This document shows positions 21,363-32,616 of a stretch of DNA of 64,000 nt, piece by piece. This stretch comes from Oasisia sp. SBJ-2009 (taxonomy: Eukaryota; Annelida; Polychaeta; Sabellida; Siboglinidae): positions 26,405,628 to 26,469,627 of the forward strand of contig OZ024861.1 of NCBI GenBank assembly GCA_964017155.1, given 5' to 3'. Within the stretch, counting starts at the first letter, position 1, and each line of letters opens with the position of its first letter. The translations under genes were made by a program, and so were the position numbers. A model generated the notes under the pieces. That model saw only the letters and a program-made list of their open reading frames with translations, made no database searches and was not told where the DNA came from.

Positions 21363-21883
21363 GATAATAATCGTTCTGGCAGTTGTTCAGATAAATGATT
21401 ATCGGACATTACGTGACCTTGGCTTTGACCTTTGCATGGTTTATCTAACACGTATTTGAACTACAACATTCAGACCTCGTTTAAACATAATTGCAAATTT
21501 CATTCTTGAACACTAATATTATATAAATATGTTAATTACATGCAAAACTTCTGTTTTTTTTATTGTATTATCTCTGAGACATGACCTTTAACCGTTATGT
21601 TGACCACAAATTGCAAAAATACCCCCAAAAATGGATTGCTCATAACAAGTTTACCTAAAAACGTGGTATCACAGGCGATTCTAAGCACACTGGTTCGAAA
21701 GTTATTATTCTATTGGCGACGGCGGCCATCTTGGCGGCCATCTTGGATATCTCAAATTGCTCAAGGATATCCGCTTGATATCCGCTTGATGTTCGCTACA
21801 GAGGTCCTAAGGATGTAGAATCCAGCGAGAAAAAAACTATATCAGCTGGTGCAGGGTATACCTGTCTGGCGACTTGACTAATT

Positions 21884-24026
21884 CCACTGTCGTCGCCGAA
21901 GGATCAATACGTGAGTCACCCACTGAAGCCCAGGTGGTGGCCTGCATGACCCCGCCGATATGTAACACAATATGGCTGAATTGTGCGTTTTATGATACAA
22001 ACATGAAATATGGCACACACTTACATTTCATTATTACTCAAATATATGGATATAGGGCCATCTCAGATTTCGCCCTTGAATGCGTTGGCAGCCATGTTCC
22101 AAGATTGCCGTCGTAGACATATTGTCTCATATCTTAATAACAGCGTCGAGTAAATCAGTCGTTTTGGTATACAAACATAGGTTTTCGGCGACCACCATTT
22201 CAAATATATTACTGTTGACTATATTTCATGGCTTACGCGACCTAGTGCGGTAATATTGTTTTCAAGATATTGGTATGTGAACAGCCGATTTCATTTTTGT
22301 GAAATTCTTAGCATTTGTCCTTTGTTTACCTTCGTATCCGCCATTTTATAAAATGTCGGCCGTTAAAAAGAATGTTGTTCCTGCCTGTAAGATTCTTCAG
22401 TCAGAACCGTAACGTTTGTTCAAAATGTATGTTTTTACAAGGTAACGATTTCCACTGTGTTGCGTATGACCTTCTCCAATTTTAAAATCAGCAATTTTTA
22501 AAGATGGCGCATTTTTTGTACAGAATTACAAATACTGTGCACTTTAACAAATTGTTATATATGTGGACAGTTATAACAATCAATGTACTATTTTACAGTG
22601 TTTTATTTTTGATACCTCCGTAAATGTACATATACTAAGTACTGTTATTTGACTATGATATTGTAATCATTTGCTAGTTTCCAAGATAATTTATTGTAGT
22701 GATTGTGTTGTTGTCGTTGGGATTTGTATGATTTATTACATGTAATATTCATTTTAACGTCATTCTAGTGTTGGTGTTATCGCTACTGTATTATGCACAT
22801 GTGTTGATTATGCTCCCATTGAGAGGGTTTAAGATGGCCAACTATATGTAATTGTGATTAATAGGGTGGCTGCCACGATAGCGACCAACATGGTCTTAGT
22901 GACTGTCTCCTGGACCCCTGTTTATTTTAATAAATTCATAATTATCTGTGGTAATTACTTTTTGTAATTTCTTATTTAAAAATGTATATGCAATTACGTA
23001 TCATTTTACTGCACAATGGTACTAATGCAATATTATTTTATAATTCGAGGTGTAGGTAATGTGCTAAACATTGTATTATGTATATCTATGGGGTCAATAA
23101 ACACTTCCGATTCAAGTGATTGATATCAACTACATTCTGATCACTTGGCTGGGTGAGTGGATTGGAAGTAGAAAACTCCATCTTAACCATTCATAACCAG
23201 TCATGTCACTGCATTCAGACACTTTGGCAATATTTCTTGTAACAAGAGAAAATGCCTATTAGGTGATAGTGAAAGACTATGCAGTCACTATGATTCACCA
23301 AAACACATTTCCTTAATAATTACACTCATTATATAGTTCAAAAGAGTATACGTGACTTGTATGCATTAAATGTTTTATTATAATAGTTAAAATAACGATT
23401 AATCGAGTGAGTATACTAAGTATGAGGTGTGCCCAATTACTAAGTGTGCTCAATTACTAAGAGTGCCCAAATATTAAGTGTGCCCAACAATATACACACA
23501 TTAGCAAGGCAAATCATGTTCTACTACGCCTTGAAAAGAAAGTGTTGTGTATGAAAAAGCAATCACTGAGACAAATGGCTAAACAACATAAAGAATGAAA
23601 TGACAACGAGTGAGCCTGTGTGCTAGTAGACTACTCCCTTGTTCTATAAACACCAGGACGAGAAAATGTTTTATGAAAGGAACACAACACGACTATGACA
23701 TGCATATACTACATAATTACTAATAATATAATAAGTAATAACATGTAATGACAGCTATTAGAATTTAACTTAACACTTAAGACCAGGCTGCTAAATATTT
23801 TAAATAATAGTAATAAACTTTAATTATACACTAAGATCAAAAGTAAAACCCTGTTCAGTACTGACGACAATAGTAGTTCAAAATTATAAGAAATACATAT
23901 AAGTGAAAGAAAAACGTATGAGTACATATAGCTAGCAAACAAGAGAAACCAAAACAAAGGTGGCATTGTTGTAAATTATATTATGTATCAATACAGTCTA
24001 GAAATATAAGTATATATTGATGTATG

Positions 24027-24080
<54 letters not shown>

Positions 24081-25040
24081 TATAGGCACTGAAGTAAATA
24101 TATATATATATAACACCTATATAGGCAATAGCTAAACAAATATGTGTATATATAGTAATTAATAAATATCTAGTTAAATGTATAAAATGGCGAAAGGTGT
24201 AGAAAACGTTGACATTAAAATAATAAGTCTCAAGATGTGTGTTATGCTTGTTCATGCACTACGTTGAAGACAAATCCTCAGGTAGTGCATTCCACAGGAT
24301 GGGTACCGCACACGAGAATGAATCATTCATCGTTGTAACGAGATTATATCTCTGTAATCATACTCGTACTTTTTTAGTAATCATACTCGCACTCAAATAT
24401 ATTGGTCAATGAAGCGAAGTAATTGTACTCGTACTCGATTACATTACCAAATTAATCATAACCATGATTTCAGTTGTTTCACATAAACAGTTGCAAGCAA
24501 ATATATTAGACAGGCAGGAAATGGCAATATCAGAAGTAATCTTATAGATGTAATAGTAATTGAGCTGTTATCTTTGTACTATTGAGCATTTCAGAAATGG
24601 TATATAAACATTTAGTTAGATTTCCCTAATTATTATCTTCTATCCCCACAGAAGCCTGACCATATGGTAACAGTATCTGGGAAGCAGTACAACAGAAAAG
24701 CCTCCCCTACCATCTTGCTTTGTAATTTTAGACGTTATGCCACATCCCAACCTGTACTATTTGCACTATTAGTATGGTGTGAATGACTGACCGAATCTGG
24801 GTGGTTGGCTGCTAAATCTCTGTCTATTGTAAACCTGTCTAAATCCAACACTATGCTATGTGTGCCCCATCTAATACTACATAATTGAATTGAATACCCT
24901 TTTGAATATGACCTTCTGTATTTGAATTGTTAATAGTGTGTACATTTTGTTTAAACATTTAAAACGGGGTATTTTATTTTTTAATGCAACATATTTGTAG
25001 AAATATAATAATAACTTTATTGTCCAGTCATAGAGTGGAA
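21884..25040. other. Gene-free stretch between transposon and duplication
   Basis: No gene recognised. Visible items are a ~19-bp degenerate tandem phrase (GTGTGCCCAATTACTAA) near 23430-23490, a TA microsatellite, and GTAATCATACTCGTACT-type phrases at 24340-24450 that resemble subterminal repeats of DNA elements. A possible minus-strand LINE tail lies near 25005-25050, where the complement reads AATAAAGTTATTATTAT. Confidence 0.45.
24031..24113. repeat. (TA)n microsatellite
   Basis: About 43 bp of pure TA starting near 24032, then a short interruption and more TATATA up to 24110. Confidence 0.95.
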
Positions 25041-25051
25041 ATACATTTTGC

Positions 25052-27560
25052 ACTTTGGAGGTTGCATAAAATACACAATATTTAAATCACATAGTAATGC
25101 ATGTACACAGTAAAATCATGTTTATAAATAAGTAACCGTTAGCTCTAAAAACAAATAAAAAACAAACCATTGCATTGGCAGAGGTAGAGACTGCTTCCAC
25201 AGTGTAGAAGGTCGTAATGGTCGTGTAAGAAGTGGATTGGGTCAGATAAGATTTTCGTTGCCATTTGCAGTGTTCTTCTCCAGACTGGTATCGGGTGTAC
25301 ACCATCCAACGATCTTGCAAGAAATGGTGTATATTCTGTAAAAAAAATTCTCTGTTTTTGACTGAGAGGTTTCCCCACCAGGAAATAAGAGCGAAAGTCA
25401 TAACACTTTTCACAAATGAATCGTGGAACACAGTATTCAATTCAGAAACCGCATACACGTATGTCACATCCCTGCTCTTCTAACTATGCAGTTGCCAACT
25501 GGCGTGCATGTAAATACATGTAAATGTGCCGTTTGAATGTGTGTTTGCGTGTGCGTGTGCGTGTGCGTGTGCGTGTGCGTGTGCGTGTGCGTGTGCGTGT
25601 GCGTGTGCGTGTGCGTGTGCGTGTGCGTGTGCGTGTGCGTGTGCGTGTGCGTGTGCGTGTGCGTGTGCGTGTGCGTGTGCGTGTGCGTGTGCGTGTGCGT
25701 GTGCGTGTGCGTGTGCGTGTGCGTGTGCGTGTGCGTGTGCGTGTGCGTGTGCGTGTGCGTGTGCGTGTGCGTGTGCGTGTGCGTGTGCGTGTGCGTGTGC
25801 GTGTGCGTGTGCGTGTGCGTGTGCGTGTGCGTGTGCGTGTGCGTGTGCGTGTGCGTGTGCGTGTGCGTGTGCGTGTGCGTGTGCGTGTGCGTGTGCGTGT
25901 GCGTGTGCGTGTGCGTGTGCGTGTGCGTGTGCGTGTGCGTGTGCGTGTGCGTGTGCGTGTGCGTGTGCGTGTGCGTGTGCGTGTGCGTGTGCGTGTGCGT
26001 GTGCGTGTGCGTGTGCGTGTGCGTGTGCGTGTGCGTGTGCGTGTGCGTGTGCGTGTGCGTGTGCGTGTGCGTGTGCGTGTGCGTGTGCGTGTGCGTGTGC
26101 GTGTGCGTGTGCGTGTGCGTGTGCGTGTGCGTGTGCGTGTGCGTGTGCGTGTGCGTGTGCGTGTGCGTGTGCGTGTGCGTGTGCGTGTGCGTGTGCGTGT
26201 GCGTGTGCGTGTGCGTGTGCGTGTGCGTGTGCGTGTGCGTGTGCGTGTGCGTGTGCGTGTGCGTGTGCGTGTGCGTGTGCGTGTGCGTGTGCGTGTGCGT
26301 GTGCGTGTGCGTGTGCGTGTGCGTGTGCGTGTGCGTGTGCGTGTGCGTGTGCGTGTGCGTGTGCGTGTGCGTGTGCGTGTGCGTGTGCGTGTGCGTGTGC
26401 GTGTGCGTGTGCGTGTGCGTGTGCGTGTGCGTGTGCGTGTGCGTGTGCGTGTGTGTGTGCCATAACTAGCCTGCCAGCCCATCACATTTAAGTTATTAAC
26501 TTGTTACTACTAAATTCTTTCAGTAAGCAGTTTTATTGGATGCTGTGAATTTATAATCTTATGACACTACTGATCTAGTCACACTGTTTCACCAGAGGCT
26601 CGGGCATTGTATGCCCAGTACCTGGGGCTGAAACCAAGGCCACTAAACCAGCAGTTCAACAGGACAAATTGATGTTTCACTGTAAATGCTTCATGAGACT
26701 AAAATGGAGTCGATTTCAGTTCCATCTGTCTATGCGATATATTGTTTGATATTTATTTCGCAGTATCATGATTTATGTATATCTTGAGTATCAATCCAGT
26801 GTCAAATGATTCAATCAATGTTAGATACCTGAACATACCCCATCTTTGTAATATAATGATAGTCTGTAAGTGACGGTACTGACTGAATATCAAGCCACAG
26901 CACCAAATCAGCATTAAATATGTTTACTGAATATTCTCGTGAAAGTCTGACATGGCTAACATGCCTAAACACGTTTCATTATGTCAATTATTAATAATAA
27001 ATCCTGGGTAGCAGTTATCAGAACACTAGCTAATAACATATCAACATAAAAATAACGCTTAGGGATTTCAAGGTCACAATCACGGTAGAAACAGGATTAG
27101 GATATTCATAAAAGTAATCACGATTACTTTCCAAAGTAATCGCACACATAGTCAACTACATTTTTATTATGTAATCATACTCGTAAAGGAAATTTATGAT
27201 ATCTTAACATTTTCCTTTAAAAATAGGTGTGAATTACTTTGTGCACGCATGCATGTTCGAGACCATTGAACAATATATCAATAAGATCTAAGTACTTTGA
27301 ACTCTATATTATTGGAAGTTTGTAATTATTAAGCACTATTTTTTGGCAAAACATTAGTACAAATCATTAATTACGATGGAAGTTAAATGTTGTTGTTGAT
27401 AGTACCATAAGTACTGCTGTCAATTAAAGTGATATTTATTTCAACACCTTTAAACATCTTCAGGACCAATAAATTGTCTTTCGTGCTTGAGTTTTATTAT
27501 TGTTATTCTGAACTTGTTTGTTTATATAAACATGAGACTCAGTGTATGTTCAAAATTGCA
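25052..27560 (+). repeat. Segmental duplication copy A, 5' part
   Basis: 25052-25546 and 26459-27560 are homologous to 32617-34450 in the same orientation. Differences are frequent: by eye roughly one base in seven to ten. The homology begins at GCACTTTGGAGG in both copies. The two blocks are separated in copy A by the hexanucleotide array. The minus-strand frame at 25087-25467 is not conserved as an open frame in the other copy, so I do not call it a gene. Confidence 0.85.
25547..26452 (+). repeat. 906-bp perfect (GCGTGT)n hexanucleotide array
   Basis: 151 consecutive identical GCGTGT units without an interruption. The sequence is strictly alternating purine-pyrimidine and has one CpG per unit. 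At the homologous place in the duplicate (about 33236-33247) there is only GTGTGTGTGCC. Long reading frames through it (Val-Arg, Cys-Ala, Thr-Arg, His-Ala) are artefacts. Confidence 0.98.
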
Positions 27561-27649
27561 AAGAAACAAACACATATCTATCGAGTGTCACTGTTCTAGT
27601 TCTCCCCTCTAGTTATGTCCAAGACCCGACAACGGTCTATGAAGAGATT

Positions 27650-28630
27650 TGTCTTATACAGTGTTGGTGCTAGAACGGCGGTTACACTTATATAAGTACT
27701 GTATGTCACCAACTGGCCATGACCTTTATACAATGTGCGGTTACTGCTTATTGTGAATTAGTAGCTGGTGCGGTGAGCGATGAATGTTGATCTATGTAAA
27801 GGCTTTCAGTCAATGAGGCCTTTGTGTACAACATAGGCCTGTGTAGCAAATCGAGTATTTGGGTCAGGTGACAAAACAGTGGAAGGCCAGTGCTGTCTAG
27901 CGAGACCAGTAACAGGTTCTCTCGGTAATGTTTAACACTACAACGCACGGTATCCTCACATCTGTTATCGTCCAACCTGCGACATCCAACACTGACCGTA
28001 GGCTGCTGTAACACACCGGTGCTTGGTCCTGTCTAGGTGAGCTAACTGCGTGTTACACTGACGCTTGACATCGCGGCGACGTACAACTATTTTCACCGCT
28101 CGGTGAAGGCGCTTGTCACAACAAGGCCACACTACTTAACTTGTTATTACTCACTGACGTGACCATATACTACATATATGGTGAGAGATGTTTGTTGCTA
28201 TTATTGTTGTTGATAGTGTTAGTATTGTCTTTGCTTGCTTTTTTCGTAGCGACTTGGCTCACCTGTATATTTACGACATGACTGTTATGTCGTGATCACC
28301 CACCATGTCTACGCCCGCTCAGCCATGCATATCGAATATATCTTCCGTCTGTGAAGTGTTGATTTGTACTTTACTAACTTTATATTCTAGTGACTGTCTC
28401 TGTTTTCTTCTTCTTGTAAGACGCACACACTCACTCAGTCACTCAATCATTTATTTATTCTCTCAGTCACGCAAACAAGCGCGCATGAACACCCCCGCAC
28501 AAACGCACGCACACACGCGTGCAAACCTGTTTTATAGGTCTATTATATCAGACAAATGGATTTCACTACACTTTTCTAATGGAAGTTCCTCCTTATATTA
28601 CAGGACGATGTACTTCTAAAGTTCTACAGC
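27650..28630 (+). promoter_or_regulatory. Conserved upstream region of TLR copy A
   Basis: This block precedes the first TLR start codon. It is paired with 40362-41353 upstream of the second TLR. The 320 bp from about 27735 differ at only about four positions between copies. A CRE-like TGACGTGA lies at about 28154. The shared minus-strand 88-residue frame (27748-28014) has two replacements among those few changes, so coding constraint is not supported. A TTACAG acceptor-like site near 28600 leaves room for a 5' UTR intron. Confidence 0.45.
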
Positions 28631-31315
28631 ATGACAATGCAAAGAACACTGACTGTCGTGACCTTACTTTGTAATCTTTCCATGTTGGATTCCCGACGAA
28701 TCTGTGACGAGACACTCACTTCCGGTGGACATTCAAATAACACGACAGAAAGTGTCTCCTATGTCAAGGTAGATTGTCGGTCAAGGAAACTACTTAGCGT
28801 ACCAGCATACTTAAGTGATAGCGTCACACAATTAGACCTTGGCAGAAACAAACTATCAATAATTCGCAAGGATGACTTCGTGAACGTTCCGTATATGCGC
28901 GTTTTAATATTGGCCGACAACTCTATCAGCACTCTAGAATGTCGGTGTTTCCTACATCTGCGTTATCTCGAACGACTGGATCTGAGGAACAATGAAGTGA
29001 CGTCATTTACGCGAGATGCGTTCGTCGGCCTGGAGTCACTGCGAGTACTTGTATTGAGCGGACTTCCGCTGACGTCATACCCGACAGAATTCGTGGCATA
29101 CACACCTGAGTTGCAAGTGTTGTCGCTGAGTGCTATTGGAGACGTCAATATCCCTGCTGAATACACTCGTCTGTCTCGACTCGAGACGCTCGATCTGAAC
29201 AACTTGACGGGATCTTTCCAGAAGATCACCACATCATTGCTAGACGAAATACGAACGTCAACCATGACAACACTATCTATCCGAAATATGGATGGTTTGA
29301 AGGAGGTCGAGGCAGGCGCCTTTTCTCACATGCCAAACTTGCGATCGTTGATCCTGGCTTGCAACTACCAACTCTCGTTCGGTGCGACAGTGGCGGCCCT
29401 AGCGACGACCACGAACACAAGCGTCGAAAACGTGGTTCTGGATGGAGCCGCGGTGAAGGTTTCCGTGTTTGACGAGTCCGCCTTCTGTTCAGGGTTCTGG
29501 CGCCGAGTACGTCACCTCAGTGTCAGAAACAGTAACTTAGGCACGTTGTCATTCGATGATGAAGGATGTCTGAAAGAGTTGCGAGCGTTTGTTGCTGACT
29601 ACAATTCACCGAGCCATGTAATGCCGTCTTCCGTAAATCTGCGTGCAATTTTTCCGAATCTACAGTTGTTCAGTTTTTCGCATAAGACAGCTCAGCCTGA
29701 TGATTACGACAGCGTGTATTGTCTATCGCGACAGGACAGATTCAGCGTTGACGACTATTTCCCGGTTCCACCCTCTGTGCTCTCAAAGCACCAGGAGCAG
29801 ACTCCCAGAAACCCTTGCGGTGAAGACTTCGTCAATATTATCATTCCGGATTCACTGGAGTACGTGTACTTGGCAGACGTACGTATGACATCAAATTTAA
29901 AGTATTTACGCGGTTACTGCCTGGTCAACATTCGTGTTTTAGACATATCCCACAATAAGGTCCCATTTCTATCAAACGTCAAAGGTCACGTGGTAGGTAG
30001 GAGTCGTCTTGAAATCCTTGACACAAGTTACGGCATACTGCAAAACGTCACACGAAATAACCTGAAATATCCGCAATTGCGGTTCTTGAATCTATCTCAC
30101 AACAATCTAAGCGTATCTAAGTCAGACTTCGGAGAGACATTTATACATCTTGTCCGCCTTGAGGATATCAACTTGTCACATAACAAACTTAGAAGCATCA
30201 GCCCGATGGCTTTTCAGCGATGCCCGCGTCTAAGGCGACTAAATCTTGCGAATAACGAACTCACTCAATTTGATTTGAATATCCGCCACATGACAATGTT
30301 GGAATATATTGATGTGAGCGAAAATCGCCTGTTTCGCTTGGATAGTGTATTCACATCTAAATTGGACGAGCATTTTCAAAGGCAAAGATTCGAGTTCAAT
30401 TTGCGTGGAAATGTGTTAGTGTGTAATTGCGAATCGGTGTTTTTCGTGCGTTGGGTTGCATCGACCAGAGTGCTACTGACGGACAGAGATAAACTGAAGT
30501 GCTTATACGGAGACCGCAGAGACGTATCGGTGACTGTAATACCAATCAATGAACTCGAGGCCAGATGTGACATCACGACAAACCAGCTGATCGTTTTCGT
30601 TCCCATAATAGTCGCCGTGGTTCTCGTCAGTATACTGACGTGGCTGGTGAGGTACCAACGCTGGTACATCAAGTACCACTGGACCCTGTGCTGGAAGGGA
30701 GACGGCGCTGCTCCCCTGCATGACCCTGAGAACAGGTGTGACGCCATGGTGTTGTATTTCATGCACTCTGCCAACCCTCGCGACCAGGTCGGCGTGGCGA
30801 GAATCTCGCGCTGGGTGTGCACGCGTCTGCTGTTTCAAGCCGAGGACGAGTGGGGCTTGCGTCTCTACGTTGGCGATCGCGACGATATAGTCGGAGCCTC
30901 GAAAATGCACAACTTCGTTCGAAGTTTCGAGAGCAGCGACAAGGTGGTCGTGTGTTTGACGCGAGAGTTCATCGACGATAGCGACTGCATGAACTACCTG
31001 GCGACGGCGCTCGGCAGCAGCAAGCCGCTGCCCAAGTACATCTTTGTTTTATTCGACGACATCCGACCCACTTCCGTTCCCCGTCGTCTGAGACAACTCC
31101 TGCAGCCCAATTCTCCCTCGATCCAGATCACGTGGGACGGCGTGGTAGACGGAGACGAAGGTGCGCATGACCCATTTTGGCAGCGCATGCACGATGCCCT
31201 GTCGCCCGACCCGGTTATATGTCGACGACGACACGACACAATTCCGTTGCTTCGTTCAATTCACGACACCAACATGTCGCAACAGGAAGATTCGTTTGCA
31301 GATAGCCATGTTTAA
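28631..31315 (+). CDS. Toll-like receptor, copy A (894 aa)
   Basis: A membrane pattern-recognition receptor of the Toll/TLR family, encoded in one uninterrupted frame. A hydrophobic signal (residues about 6-20) is followed by a DCRSRKLLSVP N-terminal cap and many LRRs (examples LRVLVLSGLPL, LRFLNLSHNNLS, LEDINLSHNKL). A less regular stretch at about 330-400 has DRFSVDDYFP. A single C-terminal cysteine cap (CNCES, KCLYG, RCD) is at about 595-645, a membrane helix at about 653-676, and a TIR domain at about 702-850. TIR box 1 is CDAMVLYF, box 2 GDRDDIVGAS and box 3 FW. The BB loop has Val where most TLRs have Pro. The start is chosen because the same ATG context (AGCATGACAATGC) exists in the paralogue. 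Family knowledge predicts ligand-driven dimerisation and MyD88-type signalling; the ligand is unknown. Confidence 0.95.
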   Translation: MTMQRTLTVVTLLCNLSMLDSRRICDETLTSGGHSNNTTESVSYVKVDCRSRKLLSVPAYLSDSVTQLDLGRNKLSIIRKDDFVNVPYMRVLILADNSISTLECRCFLHLRYLERLDLRNNEVTSFTRDAFVGLESLRVLVLSGLPLTSYPTEFVAYTPELQVLSLSAIGDVNIPAEYTRLSRLETLDLNNLTGSFQKITTSLLDEIRTSTMTTLSIRNMDGLKEVEAGAFSHMPNLRSLILACNYQLSFGATVAALATTTNTSVENVVLDGAAVKVSVFDESAFCSGFWRRVRHLSVRNSNLGTLSFDDEGCLKELRAFVADYNSPSHVMPSSVNLRAIFPNLQLFSFSHKTAQPDDYDSVYCLSRQDRFSVDDYFPVPPSVLSKHQEQTPRNPCGEDFVNIIIPDSLEYVYLADVRMTSNLKYLRGYCLVNIRVLDISHNKVPFLSNVKGHVVGRSRLEILDTSYGILQNVTRNNLKYPQLRFLNLSHNNLSVSKSDFGETFIHLVRLEDINLSHNKLRSISPMAFQRCPRLRRLNLANNELTQFDLNIRHMTMLEYIDVSENRLFRLDSVFTSKLDEHFQRQRFEFNLRGNVLVCNCESVFFVRWVASTRVLLTDRDKLKCLYGDRRDVSVTVIPINELEARCDITTNQLIVFVPIIVAVVLVSILTWLVRYQRWYIKYHWTLCWKGDGAAPLHDPENRCDAMVLYFMHSANPRDQVGVARISRWVCTRLLFQAEDEWGLRLYVGDRDDIVGASKMHNFVRSFESSDKVVVCLTREFIDDSDCMNYLATALGSSKPLPKYIFVLFDDIRPTSVPRRLRQLLQPNSPSIQITWDGVVDGDEGAHDPFWQRMHDALSPDPVICRRRHDTIPLLRSIHDTNMSQQEDSFADSHV

Positions 31316-31857
31316 ACAGTTGCAACTACATATTGTAACGACTCGTCAGTAGATGGACACAGTCCCGGCAAGAGCGTTACTGGTTCGTATGAGGTTACAC
31401 ACGTGTAGCAAAGAAATTGAGCAAACTCGGGAGAGTTAAATGTTATGAAATAACTTACTAACTCACGTTCACGTTTATTATCTGCCAATTTCGCGGTCGT
31501 TTAATCAATGACAAGTTTGTTTCATTTTTATCTTACTTTCATTGCATGGAAACGGTTGTTTAATCTAGCACGTATATCTCATACAAAGATATTGGTGCTA
31601 CGGTATGTAATGGTGTAAAGCATATATTTGTAAGAGTGGAATCACGCTTTAAAATGAATTGCAGCTGTCACCTTATTAACGTGAACAAATGTCTGCATGA
31701 ATTGTTTACTTTACATTGTAATTTAATTTAAATTCTTGTTATATTCTGTATTTTGTTTGTTTGTGAAGGACCAGACAATATATCAGGCGTGTCCTTTCTG
31801 TAGCAGGACCCCACACTGTGCGTGTACTGTGCATGTATGTCTTTTGTTGTTGTTGCT

Positions 31858-31863
31858 GAATAA
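31858..31863 (+). terminator. Candidate poly(A) signal of TLR copy A
   Basis: AATAAA (within CTGAATAAAACG) about 545 nt after the stop and just before the tetranucleotide array. In the paralogue the homologous site reads AGTAAA. Confidence 0.4.
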
Positions 31864-31872
31864 AACGTTTAT

Positions 31873-32592
31873 CCGTCCGTCCGTCCGTCCGTCCGTCCGT
31901 CCGTCCGTCCGTCCGTCCGTCCGTCCGTCCGTCCGTCCGTCCGTCCGTCCGTCCGTCCGTCCGTCCGTCCGTCCGTCCGTCCGTCCGTCCGTCCGTCCGT
32001 CCGTCCGTCCGTCCGTCCGTCCGTCCGTCCGTCCGTCCGTCCGTCCGTCCGTCCGTCCGTCCGTCCGTCCGTCCGTCCGTCCGTCCGTCCGTCCGTCCGT
32101 CCGTCCGTCCGTCCGTCCGTCCGTCCGTCCGTCCGTCCGTCCGTCCGTCCGTCCGTCCGTCCGTCCGTCCGTCCGTCCGTCCGTCCGTCCGTCCGTCCGT
32201 CCGTCCGTCCGTCCGTCCGTCCGTCCGTCCGTCCGTCCGTCCGTCCGTCCGTCCGTCCGTCCGTCCGTCCGTCCGTCCGTCCGTCCGTCCGTCCGTCCGT
32301 CCGTCCGTCCGTCCGTCCGTCCGTCCGTCCGTCCGTCCGTCCGTCCGTCCGCCCGCCCGCCCGCCCGCCCGCCCGCCCGCCCGCCCGCCCGCCCGCCCGC
32401 CCGCCCGCCCGCCCGCCCGCCCGCCCGCCCGCCCGCCCGCCCGCCCGCCCGCCCGCCCGCCCGCCCGCCCGCCCGCCCGCCCGCCCGCCCGCCCGCCCGC
32501 CCGCCCGCCCGCCCGCCCGCCCGCCCGCCCGCCCGCCCGCCCGCCCGCCCGCCCGCCCGCCCGCCCGCCCGTCCGTCCGTCCGTCCGTCCGT
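31873..32592 (+). repeat. 720-bp tetranucleotide array (CCGT/CCGC/CCGT)
   Basis: 119 CCGT units, then 55 CCGC units, then 6 CCGT units, all without interruption. It lies about 560 bp after the TLR stop. The Pro-Ser-Val-Arg frames through it are artefacts. Confidence 0.98.
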
Positions 32593-32616
32593 TATTTCCA
32601 TCTTTCATTCGTTTGC

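Larger units (their letters stand above)
18241..21880 (+). mobile_element. 3.6-kb DNA transposon with ~300-bp terminal inverted repeats
   Basis: 18241-18548 matches the reverse complement of 21583-21880. The tips are TAGTCAGGTTGCCA and TAGTCAAGTCGCCA. ATT flanks both ends (18238-18240 and 21881-21883), a possible 3-bp target duplication. The arms share an ATATAGTTTTTTTCTCGCTG block, two tandem AAGATGGCCGCC motifs and a GAGCAATCCATTTTTGGGT block. The interior holds the decayed gene at 19338-21185, so this looks like a once-autonomous element. Its superfamily cannot be assigned from what I see. Confidence 0.8.

Noticed and set aside
25480..26491. Reading frames of more than 300 codons on both strands (His-Ala, Thr-Arg, Val-Arg, Cys-Ala)
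   Set aside because: They are only the hexanucleotide array read in different frames. A repeat unit divisible by three without stops gives such frames automatically.
27748..28014. 88-residue minus-strand frame conserved in both duplicates (also 40463-40729)
   Set aside because: The whole DNA block is near-identical, and of the few differences two change amino acids. There is no sign of coding constraint and no domain.
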